Shown one piece after another: positions 1 to 8,529 of a DNA stretch of 64,000 nt. Location: positions 62,001 to 126,000 of the forward strand of contig DASXEB010000014.1 of the NCBI GenBank assembly GCA_036490335.1. Direction: 5' to 3'. Each line of letters opens with the position of its first letter. Position 1 is the stretch's first letter. Origin of the DNA: Palsa-1392 sp036490335. Its GTDB lineage: Bacteria; Verrucomicrobiota; Verrucomicrobiia; Chthoniobacterales; UBA10450. A program made the translations under genes and the position numbers. Below the pieces are notes generated by a model. That model was not told where the DNA came from, did no database searches, and saw nothing but the letters and a program-made list of their open reading frames with translations.

Positions 1-429
1 GAGCTTCAGTTTTTTCCCGTTCACGTAAAGCTCGCCGATGCGAAACTGCGCCTCGATCGCTTCCGTGAAGTGCTCCGTGTTCGGATAAAACTCCATCAGC
101 GCGCGATAAAGCCGCGCGGCCTTGACCAGATCGCCGCCGTCTTCGGTCAGTTTCGCGGCGCGAAAAAGCGCGCCGGAAGCGAGAGTGGAGTGCGCATATT
201 TCTTCACCAGGGTGGTGTAGGCCTTAATCGCGCGCTTGCGATTCCCGTCGCGCTCCGCCGCCTGGCCGATCGCGAAAAGTTGCTCGGCTTTGCCGCTGAT
301 TTCCTCTTCGCCCGGCGCGTGATACTTCGTCTTTCCGTTTGGACTAAAAACGACCGGCGCCGGGCTGCGCGCCGGAAACGCCACGCTCGCCGCGGCCAAG
401 TACAACAGAAAGCGATATCGACTGGTCAT
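1..429 (-). CDS. TPR protein, BamD/YfiO-like N-terminal part (partial)
   Basis: The reverse strand is open from an ATG at 429 to the window edge, giving 143 codons with no stop. The N terminus reads MTSRYRFLLYLAAASVAFPA, a short basic start and hydrophobic stretch like a signal peptide. It is followed by helical TPR-type pairs (residues about 50-140) with phrases such as AIKAYTTLVKKY and AARLYRALMEFYPN, the pattern of BamD/YfiO-type outer-membrane assembly proteins. No clear lipobox cysteine is visible, so it may instead be a generic periplasmic TPR protein. The gene continues beyond the window. It is divergent from the DUF72 gene; the 149 bp between them hold one CCTAACGA copy at 483. Confidence 0.65.
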   Translation of the reverse strand, partial: MTSRYRFLLYLAAASVAFPARSPAPVVFSPNGKTKYHAPGEEEISGKAEQLFAIGQAAERDGNRKRAIKAYTTLVKKYAHSTLASGALFRAAKLTEDGGDLVKAARLYRALMEFYPNTEHFTEAIEAQFRIGELYVNGKKLKL

Positions 430-578
430 CGGGATCGGCAGGGTAATGAACGATGTTTGTGGCGTCAAGCCGACCACCCCGGCCTAACGAGTCCCAAAAG
501 CGCCGACCAAGTCTCCGCGGAAAAGCGCGCCGGCTCCTCCGCATCCGATAAAATTGCAGAGCCGCGCCCCTTCGCATT

Positions 579-1469
579 TTGAACCTGACCGACCAGCAAA
601 AAATCCGCATCGGAACGTGCGCCTGGAGTTTCGGTGACTGGAGCGGCCCGCTTTATCCGCGCGACTGGCCGTCGAATCGTTCGCTCGAATTTTACGCACG
701 ATATTTTCCGGCAGTCGAAATCGACTCGACGTTTTACAGCGTGCCTTCCGCGGAAATTGCGCGGCGCTGGCTCGACATGACGCCGGCCGAGTTTCGTTTC
801 ACTTGCAAACTACCGCGCGAACTGACGCACGAGCGCCGCCTGCACGATTGTCGCGCGGAGTTGCTCGCGTTTTTGCGCGCGCTCGAGCCGCTCGCGCCGA
901 AGATTCCCGTCGTCCTGATTCAACTGCCGCCGAGTTTCGGACCGAAAGAAGAAAGGACCGCGTTTCGCGAATTCATCGCGCAGTTGCCGGGCGATTTTCG
1001 TTTCGCGATCGAGCTTCGGCATCCCGGCTGGCATCGACCGCAATTCATCCGCCTGCTCGAAAAGCACCGGCTTTGCTGGGTTTGGTCCGACACCAGCCCG
1101 CTCAACGAACGCAACCTCGCGCCGTTCGAGCTCCAGCCGCTCACGAGCGATTTCATTTACCTCCGCCTCCTCGGCCACGCGCTGACGAAGTACGACGGCG
1201 ACGGCAAAACCATCCATCGTTACGACAAGCTGCTCTGGAAACGCGAGGCCGCGCTCGACAGTTGGGCCTTGCGCATCCAGCGACATCTCGGCGAAACCCG
1301 CAGCGTCTGGGCGTTCGTGAACAATCATTACGAAGGCTTCGCGCCCGAGACCTGCCAGCGACTCGCGCAACGGCTCGGGTTCGAGCTGCCGTTGCCGGCC
1401 AACGAAGAGCCCGCGCCTAACGAACGCGGGCAGCTCGATCTCTTCGCGGAAACGCCGCCGCCAGCCTAA
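579..1469 (+). CDS. DUF72 (YecE-like) family protein
   Basis: A 296-residue protein with the hallmarks of DUF72/YecE, a TIM-barrel-like family of uncertain biochemical role: the opening IRIGTCAWSFGDWSGPLYP, the YFPAVEIDSTFYSVPS segment and FRFTCKLPRELTHERRL. Length is normal for the family. The start is a TTG at 579; no better in-frame start is seen nearby. Two copies of the iterated octamer lie at its 3' end, and the second (1465-1472) supplies its TAA stop. That same copy, read on the other strand, supplies the TAG stop of convergent serS, so the two genes overlap by 4 bp. Confidence 0.88.
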   Translation: MNLTDQQKIRIGTCAWSFGDWSGPLYPRDWPSNRSLEFYARYFPAVEIDSTFYSVPSAEIARRWLDMTPAEFRFTCKLPRELTHERRLHDCRAELLAFLRALEPLAPKIPVVLIQLPPSFGPKEERTAFREFIAQLPGDFRFAIELRHPGWHRPQFIRLLEKHRLCWVWSDTSPLNERNLAPFELQPLTSDFIYLRLLGHALTKYDGDGKTIHRYDKLLWKREAALDSWALRIQRHLGETRSVWAFVNNHYEGFAPETCQRLAQRLGFELPLPANEEPAPNERGQLDLFAETPPPA

Positions 1470-2737
1470 CGAATCTCCGCGCCGCCGAAATAAGGCTGCA
1501 ACTTCTCCGGAATCCGGATCGAGCCGTCGGGTTGCTGGTTCGCTTCGATGAGCGCGGCGAAAAGTCGCGGCAACGCGGTGCCGGAGCCGTTCAAGGTATG
1601 GCAAAAACGATTTTTTCCTTCCGCATCCTTGAAGCGAAGATTCATCCGGCGCGCCTGGAAATCGATGAAGTTCGAACAGCTCGAAACCTCGAGATAATTA
1701 TTTTGTCCGGGCGACCAGACTTCGAGATCGTAGGTTTTCGCCGAGCCAAAACCGATGTCGCCGGTGCAAAGCTCGATCACGCGATAATGCAAGCCTAACG
1801 ACTGTAAGACTCGCTCCGCATCAGCCGTGAGCGCGTCGTGCTCGGCATGGGAATTTTCCGGCGCGGTGATTTTGACCAGCTCGACCTTGTCGAATTGATG
1901 CACGCGCAAAATGCCGCGGGTTTCGCGCCCCGCCGAGCCCGCTTCACGACGAAAACAGGGACTGTAGGCGACGAATTTTTTCGGCAACTCCGCCGCCGCG
2001 AGAATTTCTTCGCGATGCAGGTTCGTCACCGGCACTTCCGCGGTCGGAGCCAGAAACATTTCGCCGTTTTCGAGGCCGTACATGTCTTCTTCGAACTTCG
2101 GTAACTGCGTCGTCCCGATCATGCAATCGCGCCTAACGAGAAAAGGAGGGCTGACCTCGAGATAACCATGTTCGCGCGTGTGCAGATCGAGCATAAACTG
2201 GATGAGCGTGCGCTCGAGGCGCGCGCCCGCGCCGGTGAAGCAGATGAATCCGCTCCCGCTCAGTTTCGTCGCGCGCTCGGCGTCGAATAATTTCAGTTTC
2301 GCGCCGAGCGCGACGTGATCGAGCGGCGCGCCGGCGAAATTTGGCTTCTCGCCCCAGGTTCGAACAACCGGATTATCCGCCGCGCTTTTGCCTAACGGCG
2401 CCTCGGCGTGTGGAAGGTTTGGGATGTTGAGCAACAAATCGCGCTGGCGTTCTTCCGCCTCGGCGGTTTGCCTAACGAGCTCGGCGGTTTCGTCGCCGAT
2501 CTTGCGCACCCGCTCCTCGATCTCGCTCGAATCTCCGCCGCGCGCGCGGGCCGCGCCGATTTCCTTGCTCAACCGTTTGCGATCGGCGTTGCACTGTTGC
2601 AGCGCGGTCTCGAGCTTGCGTCGCTCCGCATCGACCGCGAGGACCTCGTCGACTTTTTGCGCGTCGTCGCCACCACGCGTCGCAAGCCGGCTTTTCACAA
2701 AGTCGGGCTGTTCGCGGATGAGGCGGATGTCGAGCAT
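1466..2737 (-). CDS. serS: Seryl-tRNA synthetase
   Basis: Class II aminoacyl-tRNA synthetase charging tRNA-Ser in the cytoplasm. I place the start at the ATG at 2737 (MLDIRLIREQPDFVKSRLAT), which matches the usual N terminus; the longer open frame upstream runs into the divergent promoter space. Residues about 1-110 form the charged coiled-coil tRNA-binding arm. The catalytic domain follows, with the motif 2 region around SPCFRREAGSAGRETRGILR and the motif 3 region near NGSGTALPRLFAALIEANQ. About 423 residues, normal for SerRS. Its TAG stop lies inside an iterated octamer shared with the DUF72 gene; further copies sit within the gene at 1794, 2132 and 2471. Confidence 0.96.
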   Translation of the reverse strand: MLDIRLIREQPDFVKSRLATRGGDDAQKVDEVLAVDAERRKLETALQQCNADRKRLSKEIGAARARGGDSSEIEERVRKIGDETAELVRQTAEAEERQRDLLLNIPNLPHAEAPLGKSAADNPVVRTWGEKPNFAGAPLDHVALGAKLKLFDAERATKLSGSGFICFTGAGARLERTLIQFMLDLHTREHGYLEVSPPFLVRRDCMIGTTQLPKFEEDMYGLENGEMFLAPTAEVPVTNLHREEILAAAELPKKFVAYSPCFRREAGSAGRETRGILRVHQFDKVELVKITAPENSHAEHDALTADAERVLQSLGLHYRVIELCTGDIGFGSAKTYDLEVWSPGQNNYLEVSSCSNFIDFQARRMNLRFKDAEGKNRFCHTLNGSGTALPRLFAALIEANQQPDGSIRIPEKLQPYFGGAEIR

Positions 2738-2818
2738 GTCGCAGGAGTTATCAGCGCTCCGCGCGCGCCGCAAATTGAAAGCGCGTGACTTCGCCCGCCG
2801 CTCCCGCATAATTTTGGC

Positions 2819-3850
2819 GTGGAACAGCTCGACTTGTTAGGCGTCGCGCTCGGGCTCGCCTGCCTTGCCGGGCTCAATCTTTACCTCACGGTTTTTGTCA
2901 CCGGGCTGGCGATTCGCTTTCATTGGATCGCGCTCGACCCCGCTTATCAATCGCTCGCGATTCTGGCCGATCCGCTCGTGCTCTCGATTTCCGGCGCGCT
3001 CTACACGTTGGAATTCTTTGCCGACAAAATTCCGTGGATCGATTCGGCGTGGGACACCGTGCATACGATCATCCGGCCGATCGGCGGCGCGCTTCTCGCC
3101 ATCCGCGTGCTCGGGCACACCACGCCGGCCTTCGACGTCACGATCGCGCTCGCCGCCGGCGGCGCCAGCCTGGTCGCACATTCGGCCAAGGCATCGACGC
3201 GGTTGATCGCGAACACTTCGCCGGAGCCGTTCTCAAACATCGGGCTGAGTTTGTTCGAAGACGCGGTCGTGGTCGGCGGCCTCGCGCTCATTCATTACAA
3301 TCCAATTCTCGCACTCGGGCTTTTCGTGCTGCTGCTTTCGCTGCTGATTTATTTCGCGCCGAAAATTTTTCGGGCGATGCGCGTGAAGCTTTGGCTGATC
3401 TGGAAAAAACTGAACGGCCCGCCCGAAAAACATGACCGCGATTCGCTCCCGACCTCACTGCCGTCGCGCCATGCGACCGCGTTTGCGCGCGAAAATTTGC
3501 TCGGCGAAACAGTCGCCTGGGCCGCGCCCTGCGTTGCCAAACGCGTTTCCGGCGTGACCGCGAACGCTTCCGGATCTTTGGTTGCGACAAACGAGAATCC
3601 GAGCAGCCTTTTTTTCATCGCAAACCGCGGCTGGCGCGCGAAAGCGCAACTTGTCAATCATCGCGGCGGCCAGGCTTTGCACGAGCCGAAATTTCTCTCG
3701 GAAAATCTCGTCATTTCCAGCGAGCGCGGCAACTCGACGTTTCTGTTTGAGCGGGGGCGCGGTGAACAAGTGGAACGAATCGTCGAGTTCATCAATGCTC
3801 GTCGAATGGCCGGGGCACCGCCGATGGCGCCGGCGCCCGTCGACGCCTAA
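2819..3850 (+). CDS. DUF4126 membrane protein
   Basis: A 343-residue protein whose first 200 residues contain several hydrophobic segments with the glycine-rich DUF4126 pattern (GLACLAGLNLYLTVFVTGL, then PIGGALLAIRVLG and ALAAGGASLVAHSAKASTR). The C-terminal third, after about residue 205, is soluble and of unknown nature. The start is GTG at 2819, 81 bp from divergent serS. The TAA stop at 3848-3850 is inside an iterated octamer (GCCTAACGA). Function of the family is not established. The tRNA-Ala gene lies 19 bp downstream on the other strand. Confidence 0.82.
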   Translation: MEQLDLLGVALGLACLAGLNLYLTVFVTGLAIRFHWIALDPAYQSLAILADPLVLSISGALYTLEFFADKIPWIDSAWDTVHTIIRPIGGALLAIRVLGHTTPAFDVTIALAAGGASLVAHSAKASTRLIANTSPEPFSNIGLSLFEDAVVVGGLALIHYNPILALGLFVLLLSLLIYFAPKIFRAMRVKLWLIWKKLNGPPEKHDRDSLPTSLPSRHATAFARENLLGETVAWAAPCVAKRVSGVTANASGSLVATNENPSSLFFIANRGWRAKAQLVNHRGGQALHEPKFLSENLVISSERGNSTFLFERGRGEQVERIVEFINARRMAGAPPMAPAPVDA

Positions 3851-3869
3851 CGATCGGTCGGTTTTCTTT

Positions 3870-3942
3870 TGGAGGTAAGGGGATTCGAACCCCTGGCCTT
3901 CTCATTGCGAACGAGACGCTCTACCAACTGAGCTATACCCCC
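3870..3942 (-). tRNA. tRNA-Ala (anticodon CGC)
   Basis: Read on the reverse strand this is a 73-nt cloverleaf: acceptor GGGGGTA pairing with TACCTCC, D arm GCTC...GAGC, anticodon stem TCTCG/TGAGA around loop TTCGCAA, and T arm AGGGG-TTCGAAT-CCCCT, with A as discriminator. Loop positions 34-36 are CGC, reading GCG alanine codons. The acceptor has the G3:U70 wobble pair that is the classical alanine identity element. No CCA is encoded. GCG is a very common codon in this window. Confidence 0.95.
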
Positions 3943-4377
3943 GAAAATCGTTGCGGCGATCGGGCTTAGTTTGGACGGTTACAGGCCAATTTCAACCCAG
4001 CACCCCACCCGTTTTGCCCCCCTGGCCATTTCCGAAGAGTCCATTTCTGTCTGAGGAATCACCGGGACGCGAAAAACAAAGCAGCGCGATTTCATTCATT
4101 CCCCCAACCTTCGTGAGCAAGCCTAACGAGTCGGTAGTTCGTTAGGCAACGTTCTTCAGACTACTGCGGCGCCAATTGAGCACTTGTTGAAAATATATTT
4201 TCAGCATGTGAAGGGACCGCATGAGGCAGTCGCCGTCCCGTCCAGTCTCGCTGGGTCATATCAGGCGGCACTTTACTTTTCGTTAGGCGCATTTGCGCTG
4301 CAAAAAACACTCGGAATACTCGATCTCCGACTCATTGAACGGCAAATTCTGCCGCGACGCGAGCGGGTCCGAAACGA
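3943..4377. other. Gene-poor stretch between tRNA-Ala and the integrase remnant, with an inverted motif pair
   Basis: 435 bp in which I see no convincing gene; the short open frames lack start signals and family features. It is less GC-rich than its surroundings. At 4121-4147 two iterated octamers face each other as a perfect inverted repeat: GCCTAACGA at 4121-4129, a 9-nt loop, TCGTTAGGC at 4139-4147. There is also a 16-bp perfect palindrome TGAAAATATATTTTCA at 4188-4203 and another octamer at 4280. The position between a tRNA and integrase debris suggests the scar of an old integration. Confidence 0.6.
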
Positions 4378-4801
4378 AATGGTCAACGAACTTTCCGCAC
4401 AAAATACCTCGCCCTACATCAAGGTCGGCAACTTCCCTGGACTCTATCGCCACGTCGCTTCCGGCCGTTACTACGGGTCAAAGAAACTGCGTGGCAAGCG
4501 CAAGGAATGCTCGCTGCGGACAACCGATCGCAAGATCGCTGAGCGCCGGCTGCGCGAGTGGATGCGCAATCTCGTCGCTACGGATCACGAATTGGAAAAG
4601 ACGACGCTGCGAGAATTGATTGAGCGCTTCGCCTCTATTCATCAGGGCAAATCGCAGAAGACCTGCGCCACCAATCGCTCCATCGTTAGGCAACTGGAAA
4701 AATCATTTCCTGGCGGCCTCGACATCGAGGTCCGGCAGGTTCGCACTTCGCATTTGGACTCGCCGCGGCCCGCCTCTTGCTCGTGCAAATGGAAATGTTG
4801 A
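4378..4801 (+). pseudogene. Truncated tyrosine recombinase (integrase), N-terminal part only
   Basis: From the ATG at 4378 the frame reads MVNELSAQNTSPYIKVGNF and continues through GRYYGSKKLRGKRKECSLRT, DRKIAERRLREWMRNL, a helical core-binding (SAM-like) segment and EVRQVRTSHLDS. This is the usual N-terminal arm-binding and core-binding layout of phage-type integrases. The frame then degrades and stops at 4801 after about 140 residues; the entire catalytic domain with the R..HxxR..Y residues is missing, and the response-regulator gene begins where it should be. One iterated octamer lies inside it at 4683, so the fragment is old enough to carry the local motif, or came from a genome that shares it. 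Family call is moderate; the truncation is clear. Confidence 0.6.
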
Positions 4802-5187
4802 AACCGCCGCTGCAAATTCTCACTGTCGAAGATGAAAACGCCGTCGCGCAGATGCTCGCGCATGTCCTCGGCGGTCCGGCCGCGACGGTCACACGCGCGT
4901 CGGACGGCTGGGACGCGCTGATCAAAGTCGGCGCGAGCAAACAGCCGTTCGATGTCGTGATCACCGATCATCGGATGCCTCGCGTGTCCGGGCTCGATTT
5001 CGTCCGCCGCCTGCGCGGACGAAATTTTGAAGGAAAGATCCTCGTCCTCTCGGCGCATCTTTCCGACGACGACATTCGAGCTTACGAAGAGTTGAAGGTC
5101 GATATGATGATGTCAAAACCCTTCGACTTCGAAGAGCTGCAAAGTGCGGTTGCGGTCATGACGCGCGGCGCGTCGGTCGCCGCGTAG
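4789..5187 (+). CDS. Single-domain response regulator (receiver only)
   Basis: About 132 residues forming one CheY-like receiver domain and nothing else. Visible are the acidic pair in LTVEDENA, the phosphoacceptor Asp in DVVITDHRMP (residue 60), the Ser/Thr position in ILVLSAH and the conserved Lys in MSKPF. With no output domain it probably acts by protein contact or as a phosphorelay intermediate. Start codons at 4777 (TTG), 4789 and 4795 (both ATG) are all possible and no clear ribosome-binding site decides; I chose 4789. No histidine kinase is adjacent. It abuts, and slightly overlaps, the integrase remnant. Confidence 0.82.
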   Translation: MEMLKPPLQILTVEDENAVAQMLAHVLGGPAATVTRASDGWDALIKVGASKQPFDVVITDHRMPRVSGLDFVRRLRGRNFEGKILVLSAHLSDDDIRAYEELKVDMMMSKPFDFEELQSAVAVMTRGASVAA

Positions 5188-5266
5188 CCAAAACGCGGTT
5201 CGGCCGCATTTTTTGCCGGATAAATTTTTATCAGTCGTGAGCACGGGACGTGCTGCGTATGCCAAC

Positions 5267-5611
5267 ATGCAAGCAACAATCCCACACCGCCGTATCAAAC
5301 ATCGCCCGATCAAGGCGCTGTCAAAAGCCGTCGCGACCCGCGCGAAAAATCCCGTCGCCGAAGAAATCTTCGCCTTCATCGCCATGCGGGATCTGCTCTT
5401 GGCCGAAGCCGAAGAGGAAACGACCGAAGCCACGCTCCATCGACTCTGGATGGCGAACGAATTCGCCGAACGCTGCCTCGATCCGGCGCGGCCGCCTTAC
5501 GATTCGCAGATGCTTCCCGCGTCGGAAGCCTCGCGCGAACGTCAGCGCTGCAAAACGATCAAGCAACGGATCGCGACTCTGCGCGCCGCGCTTCGTCCGC
5601 GCGCCGCCTGA
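5267..5611 (+). CDS. Small hypothetical protein
   Basis: About 114 residues, rich in Ala, Arg and Glu and predicted mainly helical (AEEIFAFIAMRDLLLAEAEEE, RLWMANEFAERCLD, RERQRCKTIKQRIATLRAAL). No family recognised. In-frame TTG (5213), GTG (5237) and ATG (5267) starts exist; the ATG gives a plausible basic N terminus but has no obvious ribosome-binding site. The TGA stop lies in a 20-bp near-palindrome at 5606-5625 made of a variant octamer (GCCTGACGA) facing an exact one (TCGTTAGGC). Confidence 0.5.
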   Translation: MQATIPHRRIKHRPIKALSKAVATRAKNPVAEEIFAFIAMRDLLLAEAEEETTEATLHRLWMANEFAERCLDPARPPYDSQMLPASEASRERQRCKTIKQRIATLRAALRPRAA

Positions 5612-5630
5612 CGAATTCGTTAGGCGAAAG

Positions 5631-7157
5631 TCAGGTTTGTTCCGAGGCCAGCTCGGGCGCGGCGCTCGCCCGCATCGGGACGAGACGTAGCGCGCTGCCG
5701 TGCGCCTGCTCAGTTTCTTCGGCAGAGCCGGCTTCGTGGTATTCGGCGTCGCCGTTCACCTGCCAGAGATCGTAGAGCTTTTCTTCCGCGAGAATATTTT
5801 CCACGCACAACATCGCGGTCATCATGGCGTGATCCTGATTGTTGTATTTGTGCATGCCGTTGCGGCCGACGAGATGCAGATTCGGATAACGCTGCTCGAT
5901 CTCGGTCCGAATCGTCGCGACGTGACGCGCGTAATCGTCGTCATAAACCGGGTAAGCTTTCTTTTGCCTAACGACGCAGCCGTCGACGACGTCGTCCGTT
6001 TTCGCGAGGCCGATCTGCGCGAGCTCGTGCTTTGCGAGCGCAATTAATTCCTCGTCGCTCGAATCCCAGAGCCCGTCGTGCTCGAAACAAAAATATTCGA
6101 GGCCGTAGCAGGCTTTGTCCGGCTCCGGCACCATTTCCGGCGACCAGGAGCGGAAGTTCTGAATGCGTCCGACCTTCACCGATGGGTCGTGGATGTAAAT
6201 CCAGTTGTCCGTAAACGCGTCGCTCGCGCGCACGATCAGCATAACGGTGAGAAAATCGCGATACTTCAAACTCTCGGCCGCTTCCCGCACCCGCGGCGCG
6301 ACCGCCGGCGTTAATCCGCAGATCAGCTCGCGCATCGGCGCCGAGGAAATGACATGCTCGGCCTCGATCGTCTGCGTTTTGCCGGCGAGATCGCGGAAAT
6401 GGACCAACCAGGTTTCCGTCAACTCGTTGTATTCGCAGCCGGTCACTTTGCAGCCCTGCGCGAGCTTTCCGCCTAACGAACGCATTTTTTCCGCGCACAC
6501 TTCCCACATCATGCCTGGACCTTTGCGCGGATAGCGGAACGAATTGATCAGCGTTTTGATCACTTTGCTTTTGTCGTCAGGCGTGCGCTGCGGCAGGAGC
6601 GCGTTTTTGATCGCGCTGCCTAACGACAAACCTTTGATCCGCTGCGCTGCCCAGTCGGCGGAGATTTCGCGGCAGCTCATGCCCCAGACTTTTTCGGTGT
6701 AACTTTTGAAGAAGGTCTGAAAAAGCCGGCGGCCGAATTGATTCGTCACCCAGTCCTGAAAATTTCGAGGTCGCCGCACCGGAAAAATGCGCGCGCGCAG
6801 CCAGGAAAAGACGCAGAGGATCGAGCGGACGATGCCAAGCTTGAGCAAGGCTTCGAATGGTTTGAGCGGGTAGGCGAAAAATTTCCCGCCGTAGAAAATG
6901 CGCGACGAGCGAGGCCGTTCGAGCATGTCGTCAGGCAAAATCTCGTTCCAAAAATCGTCGACCGCTTTCGCCTTTGAGAAAAAACGGTGACCGCCGATGT
7001 CGAAGTGAAAACCTTTGTAGCGTGCCGTCCGCGAGATGCCGCCGATGTAAACCGGATCGGCCTCGAGCACGGTGACGGCGACGTCGTTTTTCGCCAGCAG
7101 ATAGCCCGCAGTCAGTCCCGCCGGACCGGCGCCGATGATTGCGACGGAGGTTTTCAT
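5631..7157 (-). CDS. FAD-dependent oxidoreductase, UDP-galactopyranose mutase/PPOX-like
   Basis: 508 residues starting at the ATG at 7157 (MKTSVAIIGAGPAGLTAGYL), which places the Rossmann GxGxxG motif at the very N terminus; a longer open frame upstream belongs to the neighbouring gene. Next come the ADP-ribose Glu (VTVLEADP), the GGISRTARYKGFHFDIGGHRF signature shared by UDP-galactopyranose mutases and the protoporphyrinogen-oxidase group, and a C-terminal FAD contact near GRNGMHKYNNQDHAM. Such proteins often sit in exopolysaccharide clusters. It starts 4 bp after the stop of the GT-C membrane protein, so the two are probably co-transcribed, consistent with glycan work. The exact substrate cannot be read from the sequence. 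Confidence 0.85.
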   Translation of the reverse strand: MKTSVAIIGAGPAGLTAGYLLAKNDVAVTVLEADPVYIGGISRTARYKGFHFDIGGHRFFSKAKAVDDFWNEILPDDMLERPRSSRIFYGGKFFAYPLKPFEALLKLGIVRSILCVFSWLRARIFPVRRPRNFQDWVTNQFGRRLFQTFFKSYTEKVWGMSCREISADWAAQRIKGLSLGSAIKNALLPQRTPDDKSKVIKTLINSFRYPRKGPGMMWEVCAEKMRSLGGKLAQGCKVTGCEYNELTETWLVHFRDLAGKTQTIEAEHVISSAPMRELICGLTPAVAPRVREAAESLKYRDFLTVMLIVRASDAFTDNWIYIHDPSVKVGRIQNFRSWSPEMVPEPDKACYGLEYFCFEHDGLWDSSDEELIALAKHELAQIGLAKTDDVVDGCVVRQKKAYPVYDDDYARHVATIRTEIEQRYPNLHLVGRNGMHKYNNQDHAMMTAMLCVENILAEEKLYDLWQVNGDAEYHEAGSAEETEQAHGSALRLVPMRASAAPELASEQT

Positions 7158-7161
7158 CTCG

Positions 7162-8385
7162 TTAGGCGACCCAGTTTCCCTGGGTGAAATTCCAAACATA
7201 ATAACCCTGCAAGGCGAGGCCCGCCGCGCACGCAATCGAGGCCGCGCCCATCGCGAGCGCGCGCGCAAAAACCGGCGCGACGCGAAATTGCCGGGCGAAG
7301 TGAAGCAGGGCGAGAACAATCAGCGCGTGCACACAAAGATCGTAACGCAGCATGCTTTGCATCTGCACCGAAGCGACGCCGGCGAGCGAGAGCCAGTAAA
7401 TGATGGCGGCGCAAAAATAAATTCCGATCCGCTCGCGCCAATCGCTTTGCCAAAAAATCGCCGCGAGCAATTCCGCGATTGCGATCACGCAAAAAAACAG
7501 GCCCGCCACCGCGCTCGTGAATTGGCTCACGTATAGCGTCGCCTGATAAGGCGGCAGCTCGAAGTGATAGTTAGCCGGCCGGAAGACGGCGAAATAATCC
7601 GGCTTGATCGACCAGCCGGCGCGTTGCGTCAGCATGTAAAGATCCCAGCGACCCCAGCGCGCCTGGCAATAAATGAAAAACGAAATCCCGCCGAGCATCG
7701 AGAGCAACATCACCGCGAGAGGTCCGCGATAACGCGCCAGCCAGAAGCGGAGACTTTGAAAGCGCGGCGATTCGCTCAAGAAAAATTCCCGCACAACGGG
7801 AAAGGCCGCGCAGGGCAACCCGACGATGCGCGTCGCGGATAAAACAAATCCGTGCGCAACCGCGAGTGCTTTCGCCGTTTTTCCGTCGCGCATGTTCCAG
7901 TAAATGAATCCGACGAGCGCGGCGAGAAAAAGCGACTCCGAGTAACCGGTCACCAGATAAAACGCCGCCGGATGCGCGACGATCGCGAGCGCGCCGAAAA
8001 CCTGCAACGGCATCGAGAGTTCCCAGCGTTCGCACAAGAGAAAAAAGTAACTCCAGAAACTCCAGGCCGCGGCCTGCGCCGTGATCAGCAGCGCGGTGTA
8101 AGTATCGAGCCTGGTCAGCCGCGCCACGCCCGCGGCGAGCAAAGGATAGGCCGGGAAAAAAGCGACATTCGACACCTCCATTTCCTTGTGCTCGACCGGC
8201 GGCAGCGTCGTGCTGTAGCCGCGGTCGATGATGTTCGCGAACCAGTAGCTGTCGTGCTGCACCAGCGTCATGTAGCGATCGGCGAGCGAGCCTTCCGGAT
8301 CGGCAAACGCGAGCGCGAGCGCGACCTGCGCGAGAGTCACAACGAGACCGAGGGCAAGACATTTGAGCGGCAGGCGACGGAGCAT
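7162..8385 (-). CDS. Multi-pass membrane glycosyltransferase-like protein (PIG-V/GT-C type)
   Basis: 407 residues from the ATG at 8385 (MLRRLPLKCLALGLVVTLAQ), with about ten hydrophobic segments. The first loop reads TLVQHDSYWFANIIDRGYS and is followed by VAFFPAYPLLA, the pattern seen in PIG-V-like mannosyltransferases and related GT-C enzymes that use polyprenyl-phosphate sugars. The acidic residue after the first membrane segment would be the catalytic site by analogy. The TAA stop (7162-7164) is inside an iterated octamer, and the flavoprotein gene starts 4 bp later. 144 bp separate it from pyrD; I see no gene in that gap. Confidence 0.72.
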   Translation of the reverse strand: MLRRLPLKCLALGLVVTLAQVALALAFADPEGSLADRYMTLVQHDSYWFANIIDRGYSTTLPPVEHKEMEVSNVAFFPAYPLLAAGVARLTRLDTYTALLITAQAAAWSFWSYFFLLCERWELSMPLQVFGALAIVAHPAAFYLVTGYSESLFLAALVGFIYWNMRDGKTAKALAVAHGFVLSATRIVGLPCAAFPVVREFFLSESPRFQSLRFWLARYRGPLAVMLLSMLGGISFFIYCQARWGRWDLYMLTQRAGWSIKPDYFAVFRPANYHFELPPYQATLYVSQFTSAVAGLFFCVIAIAELLAAIFWQSDWRERIGIYFCAAIIYWLSLAGVASVQMQSMLRYDLCVHALIVLALLHFARQFRVAPVFARALAMGAASIACAAGLALQGYYVWNFTQGNWVA

Positions 8386-8529
8386 ACGGGAAAGGGCAAG
8401 AGGAGATATTAAAATGGTGGCGTTGGCAAGGTGGCGTCGGCAATGTCCGCGCAGAGACATCGCATCTCTCCCGGCTTTTGGACGGCGCGAGCGACGCGGG
8501 CGGCTCTGTAGGACGCCGCACCGGGCGCT

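Noticed and set aside
70..582. Forward open frame of 170 codons at the window start
   Set aside because: The reverse strand here encodes a convincing TPR protein with a signal-like start at 429; the forward frame is its shadow.
4188..4203. 16-bp palindrome as an attachment site or operator
   Set aside because: Perfect but AT-only in its centre and single; no second copy or matching tRNA sequence seen, so no role can be supported.
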